NCBI GenBank assembly: GCA_023443455.1
Contig: JAEZUE010000060.1
Span: forward strand, 1-64,000
DNA: 64,000 nucleotides
Direction of reading: 5' to 3'
From: Verrucomicrobiota bacterium
GTDB lineage: Bacteria; Verrucomicrobiota; Verrucomicrobiia; Opitutales; Opitutaceae
Each line of letters starts with the position of its first letter. Position 1 is the first letter of the stretch. Below, piece after piece: positions 52,578 to 61,759 of the stretch. The position numbers were made by a program, and so were the translations under genes. The notes beneath the pieces were generated by a model. It was not told where the DNA came from, searched no databases, and worked only from the letters and a program-made list of their open reading frames with translations.

Positions 52578-54791
52578 ATGGCGGTTGTGACCAAAGAACT
52601 GGAACGCGGTCTCATTCCAGAGCGGATTTTCGCTGGGCTGCGCGGCCGCGCGGGAGCGTTCTTCCTCGACGGCGGGCGGGATGCGCGCGGACTCGGCCGG
52701 TATTCGTTCATCGGGTTCGAGCCGTTTCTCGTCTTTCGCGGGAGCGAAGCCGAGGGCGTGACGGTTGCGGAACGTGGCAAGGAACCGGTCCGGCTCGACG
52801 GCGATCCGCTCGAGCGGTTGCGGGAGTGCCTGCGGCGGTTTACGGCGGAGCGGCATACGGAGCTTCCGTTCGGCGGCGGTGCGGTCGGGTTCCTGTCCTA
52901 CGAGCTCTGTGCGGCCATCGACGGCATTGCACGCCGCGCGCCGGACGACCTCGGCCTGCCGCGGATACTGTTCGGCTTCCATGACGGAGTCATTGCCCAC
53001 GACCACGCTACCGGGCGCACCTTCGCGGTGGCGAATCCGGTGCATGCGCGGTCGACCGCGGAGATCCTTGCCGATCTCAAGTCCGCCGTGGAGGCGGCGA
53101 TGGCATGCGATTGGCCGCCGAGCGACGACGGGGCCCTCGCTTCCGAGCCGGTGTCCAATTTCACGAGGGACGAGTATCTCGAACGCGTGCGCCGGGTGCG
53201 CGACTACATCGCCGCGGGGGATGTCTATCAGATCAACCTCGCGCAACGTTTCACCGCGGATTTCGGGGGCGACCCGTACGCGCTCTACCGGCGGCTGCGT
53301 GCGGCGAGCCCGGCGGCGCTGGCGGCGTATCTTGATTGCGGCGACTTCCAGGTCCTGAGCAGTTCGCCGGAGAGTTTTCTGCGGCTGCGCGGGCGGGAGA
53401 TCGAGACCCACCCGATCAAGGGCACGCGCCCGCGCGGGGCGACGCCGGCGGAGGACGACCGACTGAAGGCCGAGCTGCTCGCGAGCGAGAAGGATGCCGC
53501 GGAGCTGCTGATGATCGTCGATCTCGAACGCAACGATCTGGGCCGGGTCGCCGCAGTGGGCTCGGTGCACGTCGATCCGTTGCGTCGGCTCGAGACGCAC
53601 CCGACGGTGCACCACCTCGTCGCGACGGTGCGCGGCACCCTGCGGCCGGAGTGCGATGCGATCGATGCGGTGCGCGCGGCGTTTCCGGGCGGCTCGATCA
53701 CGGGGGCGCCGAAGATCCGGGCGATGCAGATCATCGACGAGCTGGAGACGTGCCGGCGCCATGTCTACACCGGCGCGATCGGCTGGTTCGGCTTCGACGG
53801 CGACTGCGACATCAACATCGCGATACGAACGATGCTCCGCCAGGGCGCTCGCGTGCACTATCATGTCGGCGGCGGGGTGGTGTGGGATTCGCAGCCCGAG
53901 GCGGAGTTCCAGGAAACGCTCGACAAGGGGCGGGCGATGCGCGCGGCCTTGTGCCCGCCGCAATGTCCGCGGTCTCCCGCGGCCCACCCCTACGCTCTCC
54001 GCAGCGACGAACTCGTGCCTGTGGGGGCGCTGCGGATCTCGCCGTTGGGCGACGGTTTCATGTATGCGCACGGCCTGTTCGAGACGGTGCGCCTGCTCGA
54101 CGGGCGCCCGGCGTTTTTCGGGCGGCATGTCGCGCGGTTGGCGCAGGGCTCACGGGTGCTCGGCCTCGAATTGCCCACGACCGAGGGCGAGTGGCGCGAG
54201 CGAATCGCGCGCCTGGTGCACGCGAACCGGGTGGGCGATGGCGTGCTGAAGATCGTGCGGCATCGCGATCCGGACGCGATCGGCGAGTTCGCGGTCACCC
54301 GCGACAGCGGTTATCGACCGGAGCACTACGGGCGCGGGTTCCGGGTGCGCACGGCGGCCATGCCTCGGGCCGGCTCGTTGCACGGCGTGAAGTCGCTCGC
54401 GTACCTCGAGAATCTGTTGCTGAAACGCGCGGCGGCGGCCGAGGGCTTCGACGAGGTGCTTTTCGCCGACGCGGCGGGCAACCGGTTGGAAGGCGCGACG
54501 ACCAATCTCTTCGCGGTGGCCGGGGGACGGGTCTTCACGGCGCCGCTTGGTGCGGTGCTGCCCGGAGTCGCGCGCGCGGTGGTGCTCGGGATCTGCGGCG
54601 GCAGCGCCGAGGAGCGCCCGCTCGACGCGGCGTTGTTGGCGCGGGCCGAAGAGCTGTTCCTGACCAACGCGGTGCTCGGCGTGATGCCGGTGGCGGAGCT
54701 CGACGGCAGGTGTTTCGACGTGTCCACGTTCACGAGGACCCCCGAGTTGGCCGCGGAGTTCGGGCGGCGGCAACGGGCCTCGCTGGAGTGA
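52578..54791 (+). CDS. pabBC: Fused aminodeoxychorismate synthase component I and aminodeoxychorismate lyase
   Basis: The 737-residue protein covers two steps of p-aminobenzoate synthesis. Residues 1 to about 460 are the chorismate-using PabB part, with HPIKGTRPRG (the Lys distinguishes PabB from TrpE), VDLERNDLGRV, GSITGAPKIRAM and YTGAIGWFGFDGD. From about 475 it is a PLP-dependent class IV lyase (PabC) with GFMYAHGLFETVRL, the PLP-lysine region GVKSLAYLENLLLKR and ATTNLFAV. GGAGG at 52564-52568 fixes the start at 52578. The glutaminase PabA is not in the window. Confidence 0.93.
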   Translation: MAVVTKELERGLIPERIFAGLRGRAGAFFLDGGRDARGLGRYSFIGFEPFLVFRGSEAEGVTVAERGKEPVRLDGDPLERLRECLRRFTAERHTELPFGGGAVGFLSYELCAAIDGIARRAPDDLGLPRILFGFHDGVIAHDHATGRTFAVANPVHARSTAEILADLKSAVEAAMACDWPPSDDGALASEPVSNFTRDEYLERVRRVRDYIAAGDVYQINLAQRFTADFGGDPYALYRRLRAASPAALAAYLDCGDFQVLSSSPESFLRLRGREIETHPIKGTRPRGATPAEDDRLKAELLASEKDAAELLMIVDLERNDLGRVAAVGSVHVDPLRRLETHPTVHHLVATVRGTLRPECDAIDAVRAAFPGGSITGAPKIRAMQIIDELETCRRHVYTGAIGWFGFDGDCDINIAIRTMLRQGARVHYHVGGGVVWDSQPEAEFQETLDKGRAMRAALCPPQCPRSPAAHPYALRSDELVPVGALRISPLGDGFMYAHGLFETVRLLDGRPAFFGRHVARLAQGSRVLGLELPTTEGEWRERIARLVHANRVGDGVLKIVRHRDPDAIGEFAVTRDSGYRPEHYGRGFRVRTAAMPRAGSLHGVKSLAYLENLLLKRAAAAEGFDEVLFADAAGNRLEGATTNLFAVAGGRVFTAPLGAVLPGVARAVVLGICGGSAEERPLDAALLARAEELFLTNAVLGVMPVAELDGRCFDVSTFTRTPELAAEFGRRQRASLE

Positions 54792-54858
54792 AGCCGGGCA
54801 GGGCCCATCTTCTCGGCGGGTGGGTGGGCACGTGAATCCGGGTTGAGTCCGGGCCGGG

Positions 54859-56277
54859 ATGATTCAGGGTGCGGGGCTGTCGCCCATGCTTTCGAACGCT
54901 TCAAGACGCGGATACTCGCGCGGCTTCGTGCTCATCGCACTGATCGCCGTGGTCTCGTCGTTGCTGGTGGTGTTGCGCCGGTCGGGTGGGGAACTCGGGC
55001 TGGAGTTCTGGGTTTTCGCCCGGCAGTACTTCACCGCCTACCAGCCGGAGGTGGAGCGTTGGAACCGCGCGTATCCGGACAAGGCGGTCGCGATGAAGCT
55101 CGTGCAGTTCACCGCGCTCGAGCGGCGTCTGCTCTCTTCGCTGCGGGCCGGAACCCGTGCCGCCGATTTCATGGAGGTCGAGCGTATGGTGGTGGGGGAG
55201 ACGTTCGCCGGGCCGCTCGAACAGATCGGTTTCGTCGACCTCACCGACCGGCTCCGGGAAGGCGGTTGGCTGGAACGTTTCAACGCGCCGTCGTTCTCCA
55301 CGTGGACGACTCGCGGCCGGATCTTCGGGTTGCCGCACGACGTGCACCCGGTGCTGCTCGCCTACCGGGCCGATGTCGTGGAGGCGGCGGGCATCGACGT
55401 GTCGACGATCGAGACGTGGGACGACTACCAGCGGGTGATGGCGCCGTTGATGACGGAGCGCGGGCGCGACGGGCGCCCGCTGCGCTACCTGCTCAATTTT
55501 TGGCCGACCAACGCCGACCAGACCGAGGTGCTGCTGTTGCAGGCCGGGGGCGGTTTCTTCGACGAGCGGGATCGGCCCGCGTTGGACACGCCGCTCAACG
55601 TCCGGGTCATGGCCCGCCTCGCGTCGTGGTGCGTGGGGCCGGAGCGAGTCGCGGTCGATGCCAAGGAGATGACGGCCGCCGGCAATCGCCTCCGCCTCGA
55701 TGGCGGGGTGGTTGGCACGCTGATGTCGGACTGGCTCACCGGTATTTGGAAACTCGATCTCCCGGGGTTGGCCGGGCGGATGAAGCTGATGCCGATCCCG
55801 GCGTGGGAGCGCGGCGGGTGCCGCACCAGCGTGTACGGCGGCACGGCCCTGATGATCCCGAAGACGGCGCGGGATGTGGAGGCGTCGCTCGAGTTCGCGC
55901 TGCATCTCTATACCTCACCGGCGACCTGCGACGCGTTTTTTCGCGATGTGGGCGTGATTCCGCCGTTTCGCGAGCACTGGTCGCGCCCGGTCTTCGACGA
56001 ACCGAATCCGTATTTTTGCGGGCAGCCGGTCGGCCGGATGTTCGTCGAGCAGGCGCCGCACGTGCCGCGCCGGAGTTCGTCGCCGTTCACGCTCGAGGCG
56101 CGGCGCAGCTACTGCACGGCGCTGCAACGGTTGGTCGCGTGGGCGGAAGACCGCCGCGTCTACGACGCGGCGGGTCTCGAACCGCGGGCGCGCGAGCTGC
56201 TCGAGGCCGCCCAGGCGGATCTGTTGCGCCGGGTGCAGCGCAACGCGTTTTTGCGCGAGGAGGTGGCGGGACGATGA
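54859..56277 (+). CDS. ABC transporter sugar-type substrate-binding protein
   Basis: The 472-residue family-1-type extracellular binding protein has an N-terminal hydrophobic anchor or signal (GFVLIALIAVVSSLLVVL, residues about 20-37). No lipobox cysteine is seen, so it may stay anchored. FGLPHDVHPVLLAYRADVVE near residue 155, TIETWDDYQRVM and YGGTALMIPKTA near 328 are typical of carbohydrate-binding members. Its stop overlaps the first permease start. The sugar cannot be told from sequence. Confidence 0.85.
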   Translation: MIQGAGLSPMLSNASRRGYSRGFVLIALIAVVSSLLVVLRRSGGELGLEFWVFARQYFTAYQPEVERWNRAYPDKAVAMKLVQFTALERRLLSSLRAGTRAADFMEVERMVVGETFAGPLEQIGFVDLTDRLREGGWLERFNAPSFSTWTTRGRIFGLPHDVHPVLLAYRADVVEAAGIDVSTIETWDDYQRVMAPLMTERGRDGRPLRYLLNFWPTNADQTEVLLLQAGGGFFDERDRPALDTPLNVRVMARLASWCVGPERVAVDAKEMTAAGNRLRLDGGVVGTLMSDWLTGIWKLDLPGLAGRMKLMPIPAWERGGCRTSVYGGTALMIPKTARDVEASLEFALHLYTSPATCDAFFRDVGVIPPFREHWSRPVFDEPNPYFCGQPVGRMFVEQAPHVPRRSSSPFTLEARRSYCTALQRLVAWAEDRRVYDAAGLEPRARELLEAAQADLLRRVQRNAFLREEVAGR

Positions 56278-57161
56278 AACGTTATTCGCCGTATCCGCGT
56301 CTGGCGCCCTGGCTTTTCCTCGCGCCGTTCCTGCTGACCTTCGGCGTGTTCGTGGCCTGGCCTCTGGTGCAGTCGCTAGTGCTGGCGTTCCAGCAGACCT
56401 TCGGGCCCGGCACGACGCGTTGGGTGGGGGCGGAGAACTTCGCGTTTCTCGTGCACGATCCGCTGTTCTGGACCGCGCTGCGCAACACCGTGCTGCTGGC
56501 GTTGGCGGGTGTCCTCGTGCAGGTGCCGTTGTCGCTCGGGCTGGCGTTTCTGCTCAACCGCCCCGGCATCCGCGGGCGGGCGCTGTTCCGGCTGATCCTG
56601 TTTTCGCCTTCGCTGGTGGGGATGGCCTTTGCCGGTGTGCTCTTCGCGATGATCCTCGAGCGCCGGTATGGGCTGCTCAATGTCGCGTTGCATGCGCTCT
56701 TCCCGGCGTTCGACCCCGACTTCGCGTGGCTGCAGAAGCATGCGCTCCCGTCGTTGGTGATGGCCTCGCTCTGGCTCCACACCGGTTTCCACATGGTGTA
56801 CTTCCTCGCGGCGCTGCAGGGCGTGCCGCGCGATCTCGAGGAGGCGGCGCTGATCGACGGCGCGGGGCCGTGGCAACGGTTCCGGCATGTTGCCTGGCCC
56901 GAAATCCGCCCGGTGGCGGGTTTCGTGACGCTGCTCTCGCTGATCGGCAGTTTCCAGCTCTTCGACCTGCCCTGGATCATGCTCGACTACACCGCGGGCC
57001 CGACCGACAACCGCGGCCTCACGGTCGTGCTCTACCTCTACCGCACGGGCTTCCAGCTCGGCGACCTCGGCTACGCCAGCGCGATCGGCTGGATGCTTGC
57101 GCTCATCCTCATCGCGCTCACCTGGGCGCAACGGCGGCTCGCCCGCGGGGAGCGGCTCTAG
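56274..57161 (+). CDS. ABC transporter permease, MalF/UgpA-like
   Basis: The 295-residue protein has six predicted transmembrane helices and the EAA loop ALQGVPRDLEEAALIDGAGP, which contacts the ATPase. WLFLAPFLLTFGVFVAWPLV at the N-terminus is typical of sugar permeases. ATG 56274 overlaps the previous stop, and the next gene starts at the following base. Confidence 0.93.
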   Translation: MKRYSPYPRLAPWLFLAPFLLTFGVFVAWPLVQSLVLAFQQTFGPGTTRWVGAENFAFLVHDPLFWTALRNTVLLALAGVLVQVPLSLGLAFLLNRPGIRGRALFRLILFSPSLVGMAFAGVLFAMILERRYGLLNVALHALFPAFDPDFAWLQKHALPSLVMASLWLHTGFHMVYFLAALQGVPRDLEEAALIDGAGPWQRFRHVAWPEIRPVAGFVTLLSLIGSFQLFDLPWIMLDYTAGPTDNRGLTVVLYLYRTGFQLGDLGYASAIGWMLALILIALTWAQRRLARGERL

Positions 57162-58046
57162 ATGAAACCGCGCAACCAGGAATTCGAGACACTGCTGCGC
57201 ATCGCGGTCCACGGGCTGCTCGTGGTGTTCGCGCTGTTCATGTTGCTGCCGTTCGCGTGGGTGGTGGGCACCGCCCTCAAGTCCAACGAGGACATCTTCT
57301 CCTCGCTTTTCCTGCCGGCCGGCGACGGCTGGCTCGGGATCGCCTGGGACCGGCTGACGCTGGGAAATTTCCGGCGGCTCTTCGCGCAGGAGGGCGTGGT
57401 GCGCGCGATCGTCAACTCGACCTTCTACGCGTCGGTCGGCTCGCTGGCCGCGACGCTCTGTTCGGCCATGGGAGGCTATGCGCTGGCGAAGTACAGATTT
57501 CCCGGGCGTCACCTGGTTCTGGTGCTCGTGCTCGGCGCGTTGTTGGTGCCCGGACCGCTGCTTTTCGCACCGAGCTACCAGCTGCTCTACCAGCTTGGTC
57601 TGCTCGACAGCTATGCCGGTCTGATTTTGCCGGCGCTGGCCCCGGCGGTCGGCGTGTTCCTCTTCCGGCAGGCGCTGCTCAACTCGGTGCCCGACGAGAT
57701 CATCGAGGCGGCGCGGATCGACGGGGCGGGGGAATTGCGGATCTTTTTTTCCGTCGTGCTGCCCGTGGTGCGGCCGATGCTCGGCGCGTTTCTGCTCATC
57801 ACTTTCCTTGGCGCCTGGAACAACTTCATCGGTCCACAGATCGTGTTGCAGGACCCCGAGCTGTTTCCGTTGCCCACGGTGCTCGCCAGTCTGCGTGGCA
57901 ACAACTTCCAGGAATGGGGCCTGATCGCGTCCGGCACGATCGTGTCGATCGCACCGGTGATGAGCCTGTTCCTGCTGCTCCAGCGCGAGTTCATTCAGGG
58001 CGTCATCGCGGATGTCGCGCCAGGGCGGGGGGAGCGAGACCACTGA
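57162..58046 (+). CDS. ABC transporter permease, MalG/UgpE-like
   Basis: The 294-residue protein is the second membrane subunit, with six helices and the EAA loop LLNSVPDEIIEAARIDGAGE. It starts directly after the first permease stop. No ATP-binding subunit follows, so a shared MsmK/MalK-type ATPase encoded elsewhere is expected. Confidence 0.93.
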   Translation: MKPRNQEFETLLRIAVHGLLVVFALFMLLPFAWVVGTALKSNEDIFSSLFLPAGDGWLGIAWDRLTLGNFRRLFAQEGVVRAIVNSTFYASVGSLAATLCSAMGGYALAKYRFPGRHLVLVLVLGALLVPGPLLFAPSYQLLYQLGLLDSYAGLILPALAPAVGVFLFRQALLNSVPDEIIEAARIDGAGELRIFFSVVLPVVRPMLGAFLLITFLGAWNNFIGPQIVLQDPELFPLPTVLASLRGNNFQEWGLIASGTIVSIAPVMSLFLLLQREFIQGVIADVAPGRGERDH

Positions 58047-58078
58047 CGAGCACACGGACTCGCCGGACCGAACGAAGC

Positions 58079-58098
58079 GGCCCGACCAAGGTCGGGCC
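58079..58098. repeat. Short palindrome after the ABC operon
   Basis: GGCCCGACC/GGTCGGGCC with a two-base centre (58079-58087 with 58090-58098), followed by CTACGTGG. It lies between converging genes. It may be a terminator stem without a T-run, or a dispersed palindrome. Confidence 0.65.
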
Positions 58099-58158
58099 CT
58101 ACGTGGCGTGCGCTGTTCACCGACCCGGGCATTCAGGTTTCATGGCGAAACGCTACGC

Positions 58159-59232
58159 TCACCACTCCCCCGTGTCGTTGGTTTCCAGAGACTGGGCAAA
58201 GGCGACGAGCAGCTTCACGCAGTTCTCCGCGTCGGCGAGGTCGATGACTTCGCTGGGGGTGTGCATGTAGCGCAGCGGGATGGACACCAGCCCGGTGGCG
58301 ACGCCGCCGCGGGCCATCTGGAGCGCGCGGGCATCGGTGCCCGTGGGGCGCGGGTCGGCCTCGACCTGGTAGGGAATCTTCGCGGCCTTCGCGGCCGCGA
58401 GCAGCTTCTTGTAGACGATCGGATTGATGTTGGCGCCGCGGCACAGGATCGGGCCGCCGCCGAGCTTGAACTCGCCGAACTTGCGGTTGTCGCAGTCGGG
58501 GTGGTCGGTGGCGTGGCCGACGTCGATGGCGACCGCGATGTGGGGGTTGACCGAGTACGCGGCGACGGTGGCGCCGCGCACGCCGATCTCCTCCTGCGCG
58601 GTGGCCACGGCGACGACGCGGGCGGCGAGTTTCTTCTTCTGCGGCGCGAGGCGGCGGAGGGTTTCGCCGACGATGTAGGCGCCGACCTTGTCGTCGAACG
58701 CGCGGGCGGTGGCGATCGTGCCGTGGATGAGCTCGAAGCCGTGGTCGTAGGTGGCCACGTCGCCGATGGCGACGCGTTCAAGGGCCTCCTCCTTGGAGCG
58801 GGCGCCGATGTCGATCCAGATCTCGTGCCGCTCGGGCACCTTCTTGCGGTCGGCCTCGTCCATGAGGTGGATCGCGCGTTTGCCGGTCACGCCCTTCACG
58901 GGGCCGTGGGCCGTCTGGATGACGACGCGGCGGCCGGGGATCATCACGCGGTCGTGGCCGCCGATGGTGTCGAAATAGATGAAACCGTCCTTGTTGACGT
59001 AGGTGAGGATGAGGCCGAGCTCGTCGATGTGGCCGGCGAGCATGAGGATCGGGCCGCCGGCGGGGTTGAGCGTGGCGATGCGGTTGCCGACGCGGTCCTT
59101 CTCGTAGCGGTCGGCCGCCGGCTTGACGTGTTTGTCGAAGACGGCCTGCGCCTCGAACTCGTAGCCCGAGGGTGAACGGGCGGCGAGCAGCTCGGTGAGA
59201 AACGCGGGAGGGAGAAGTTCTTTTTTCGGCAT
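58159..59232 (-). CDS. M42-family metallopeptidase (FrvX/CelM-like aminopeptidase)
   Basis: The 357-residue protein is a two-metal aminopeptidase of the TET/FrvX type. Metal and catalytic motifs are GHIDELGLILT near residue 67, ARAFDDKVGAYIV near 172, ATAQEEIGVRGA near 205, IDVGHATDHPD near 229 and a final MHTPSEVIDLAD near 327. Such enzymes form large tetrahedral cytoplasmic complexes that trim peptides. The start ATG is 59230-59232. It is divergent from the GH112 gene. Confidence 0.92.
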   Translation of the reverse strand: MPKKELLPPAFLTELLAARSPSGYEFEAQAVFDKHVKPAADRYEKDRVGNRIATLNPAGGPILMLAGHIDELGLILTYVNKDGFIYFDTIGGHDRVMIPGRRVVIQTAHGPVKGVTGKRAIHLMDEADRKKVPERHEIWIDIGARSKEEALERVAIGDVATYDHGFELIHGTIATARAFDDKVGAYIVGETLRRLAPQKKKLAARVVAVATAQEEIGVRGATVAAYSVNPHIAVAIDVGHATDHPDCDNRKFGEFKLGGGPILCRGANINPIVYKKLLAAAKAAKIPYQVEADPRPTGTDARALQMARGGVATGLVSIPLRYMHTPSEVIDLADAENCVKLLVAFAQSLETNDTGEW

Positions 59233-59424
59233 GGGCGGAGAAGAACGGCGAACAGGGCCGGGTTCAAAGGCAAAGCGGGGCAGCGGAGTCGCGTTGCTGA
59301 AAACCCCGCGCGGTTTCGGGTCGGCCGAACGTCGCTCCTTCGGGAGGTACGCGTGCCCACACGACTCGGACGGTTCGAACGGGCCGGGCTTTGCGCCCTC
59401 GGGCCGCCCGCTATTTTCCCGGGG

Positions 59425-61632
59425 ATGAACCAGCCGGACCTGACCAAAGGTGATTTCACGCTGCCCGGTGAAGCGGGCTACGAGGCGCTCACGCTGCGCC
59501 TGGCCGAGAAGTGGGGCGCGGACACGATCCGCGACTCCGACGGCACCCAGCTTTCGCCCGAGATCCTCGAGTCGGGCCATGCCATCTACTCGACGGTCTG
59601 CCTCGTGCGCTCGATCCAGTCCTGGGCGCGCGAGCACCACGACCAGCTCCAGCAGAACTTCCTGATGAGCTTCCCGGTCGTGGCCGACAAGGCGAGCACC
59701 ACGATCAAGCTGCTCGACGGCTACTACGACGAGCAGTTCACCGTGAACTGGAAGGACGCGCCGAAGAAGTGGTGGCAGGTCTTCGACCGCACCACCGGCA
59801 AGGAGGTCGCCAAGACGAAGTGGTCGGTGAACCCGAAGAAGGGCACCGTCACGATCGCCGGCACGACTCCGGGGCACAAGTACACCGTGAACTTCCTCGC
59901 CCTGCGCCTGTGGGAGGAGATTTCGATGTACAACCATCTCACCAACGACTGGGGCGACCGCGAGCACCTCGCCGCCGTCGACCCGATGCAGCCGGCGGTG
60001 CAGAAGCAGCTCCTCAAGTTCCTCGAGCGCTGGCTGGCCGAGCACGCGGCGACCAAGGTGGTGCGCTTCACCTCGATGTTCTACAACTTCTCGTGGTTCT
60101 GGGGCGCCGACCACAAGCGCCTGCGCGACGTGTATTCCGATTGGGGCGACTACGAGATGACCGTGAGCCCGCGCGCGCTGAAGCTCTTCGAGCAGCGCTA
60201 CGGCTACAAGCTCACCTCCGAGGACTTCGTCAACGGCGGCCTCTACAACTCCACGCACAACGCGCCCTCGCGCCGCTACTGCGACTACATGGAGTTCATC
60301 CACGACTTCGTCATCGATTTCGGCCGCCAGTGCATCGACCTGGTGCACCAGCACGACAAGCTCGCGTATGTGTTCTATGACGACCACTGGGTCGGCGTGG
60401 AGCCCAACAGCGCGCGCTTCGCCGAGTTCGGTTTCGACGGGCTGATCAAGTGCGTCTTCAACGCCTTCGAGGTGCGCCTCTGCGCCAACGCCACCGGCGT
60501 GAAGACCCACGAGCTGCGCCTGCACCCGTACCTCTTCCCGACCGGCCTCAAGGGCGAGCCGACCTTCAAGGAGGGCGGCAACCCGACGCTCGACGCGAAG
60601 AACTTCTGGATCGACGCCCGCCGCGGCATCGTGCGCGCCCCGATCGACCGCATCGGCCTCGGCGGGTACCTCTCGCTGGTCGAGCCGTTCCCGGATTTCC
60701 AGGACTACATCGAGGGCCTGCTGAAGGAGTTCCGCCTGCTCAAGTCCTTCCATGCCGGCGGCCAGCCGTGGACCTCGCCGGTGAAGGTCGCCGTGCTGAC
60801 CGCGTGGGGCGAACTGCGCGCCTGGACCTGTTCGGGGCACTTCATGCCCGGCGTCGAGCTCTACTCGGTGATCGAGTCGCTCGCCGGCCTGCCGCTCGAC
60901 GTGCAGTTCATCAGCTTCGACGATCTCGTCGCCGACGGCGTGCCGGCCGGCGTGAAGGTCGTGATCAACGCCGGCCGTGCGGGCACCGCGTGGTCGGGCG
61001 GCCACTTCTGGGAGAACCCGGAAGTCGAGGCGATCCTCACCCAATTCGTGCAGAAGGGCGGCGGCGTGGTCGGTATCGGCGAGCCCAGCGCGTACCCGCA
61101 GCCCGGCCAGCTCTTCAAACTTGCGCAGGTCTTCGGTCTCGACCGCGACAGCGGAGAGCGTCTGGCCAACGGCAAGTACAAGTTCGACGCGCCGGCCTCC
61201 GGCGTGGCCGAGCACTTCATCACGGCCGATCTCCCGGCCGGCGCCGAGCTGGCGTTCGGCAAGGATGTCGACGGCATCTATGTCCATGGTCCGGAGACGA
61301 AGGTGCTCGCCGCGCGCGACGGTTCGCCGCGCCTGGCCACGCACGAGTTCGGCAAGGGCCGTGCGGTCTACCTGAGCGGTTTCACGTTCTCGCACGAGAA
61401 CACCCGTCTGCTGCACCGCGCGCTTTTCTGGGCCGCCGGTCAGGAGCCGAAGTGGTCGGTCTGGAACACCACCAACATCCGGACCGAGGCCACGTGCTTC
61501 CCGAAGTCGCGAAAGCTGGTCGTGATCAACAACGCCGGCACCGACGAGAGCACGGTCGTGACCCTCGGCGACGGCAAGACCACCAAGAAGGTGGCCCTGC
61601 CCGCCCACGGCATCGCGATCCTGGACGTTTGA
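59425..61632 (+). CDS. GH112 beta-1,3/1,4-galactoside phosphorylase
   Basis: The 735-residue enzyme is of the lacto-N-biose / D-galactosyl-1,4-L-rhamnose phosphorylase family. It cleaves a galactoside with phosphate to galactose 1-phosphate. The catalytic aspartate region is VFYDDHWVGVEP (Asp319-Asp320). A TIM barrel with FYNFSWFWGADHKRLRD near 215 precedes it. A beta/alpha trimerisation-type domain (INAGRAGTAWSGGHFW) and a small beta domain at the C-terminus follow. There is no signal peptide, so it acts inside the cell on an imported disaccharide. Nearby kduI and kdgK hint at a pectin-type substrate (Gal-Rha) rather than lacto-N-biose. That choice is inference. Confidence 0.9.
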   Translation: MNQPDLTKGDFTLPGEAGYEALTLRLAEKWGADTIRDSDGTQLSPEILESGHAIYSTVCLVRSIQSWAREHHDQLQQNFLMSFPVVADKASTTIKLLDGYYDEQFTVNWKDAPKKWWQVFDRTTGKEVAKTKWSVNPKKGTVTIAGTTPGHKYTVNFLALRLWEEISMYNHLTNDWGDREHLAAVDPMQPAVQKQLLKFLERWLAEHAATKVVRFTSMFYNFSWFWGADHKRLRDVYSDWGDYEMTVSPRALKLFEQRYGYKLTSEDFVNGGLYNSTHNAPSRRYCDYMEFIHDFVIDFGRQCIDLVHQHDKLAYVFYDDHWVGVEPNSARFAEFGFDGLIKCVFNAFEVRLCANATGVKTHELRLHPYLFPTGLKGEPTFKEGGNPTLDAKNFWIDARRGIVRAPIDRIGLGGYLSLVEPFPDFQDYIEGLLKEFRLLKSFHAGGQPWTSPVKVAVLTAWGELRAWTCSGHFMPGVELYSVIESLAGLPLDVQFISFDDLVADGVPAGVKVVINAGRAGTAWSGGHFWENPEVEAILTQFVQKGGGVVGIGEPSAYPQPGQLFKLAQVFGLDRDSGERLANGKYKFDAPASGVAEHFITADLPAGAELAFGKDVDGIYVHGPETKVLAARDGSPRLATHEFGKGRAVYLSGFTFSHENTRLLHRALFWAAGQEPKWSVWNTTNIRTEATCFPKSRKLVVINNAGTDESTVVTLGDGKTTKKVALPAHGIAILDV

Positions 61633-61643
61633 TCCAAAACACG

Positions 61644-61679
61644 AAGCCCGCTCCCTGACAGGAGCGGGCTTTGTGTTTT
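61644..61679 (+). terminator. Terminator of the GH112 gene
   Basis: An 11-bp stem AAGCCCGCTCC/GGAGCGGGCTT (61644-61654 with 61661-61671) with a 6-base loop is followed by TTGTGTTTT. It lies 11 bases after the stop. Confidence 0.9.
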
Positions 61680-61707
61680 GTAGGGCGCCGACATGCGGCG
61701 ACCCTAC
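61680..61707. repeat. Dispersed palindrome GTAGGG...CCCTAC
   Basis: GTAGGG with inner GCCG/CGGC arms closes on CCCTAC. It directly follows the GH112 terminator and is followed by a second imperfect stem (61714-61738). Its style matches small repeats seen elsewhere in the window. Confidence 0.6.
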
Positions 61708-61759
61708 GGGAGAGGCTGAATGACTTCGTCATCCAGCTACAGCATGTTCCCAATCGCGC

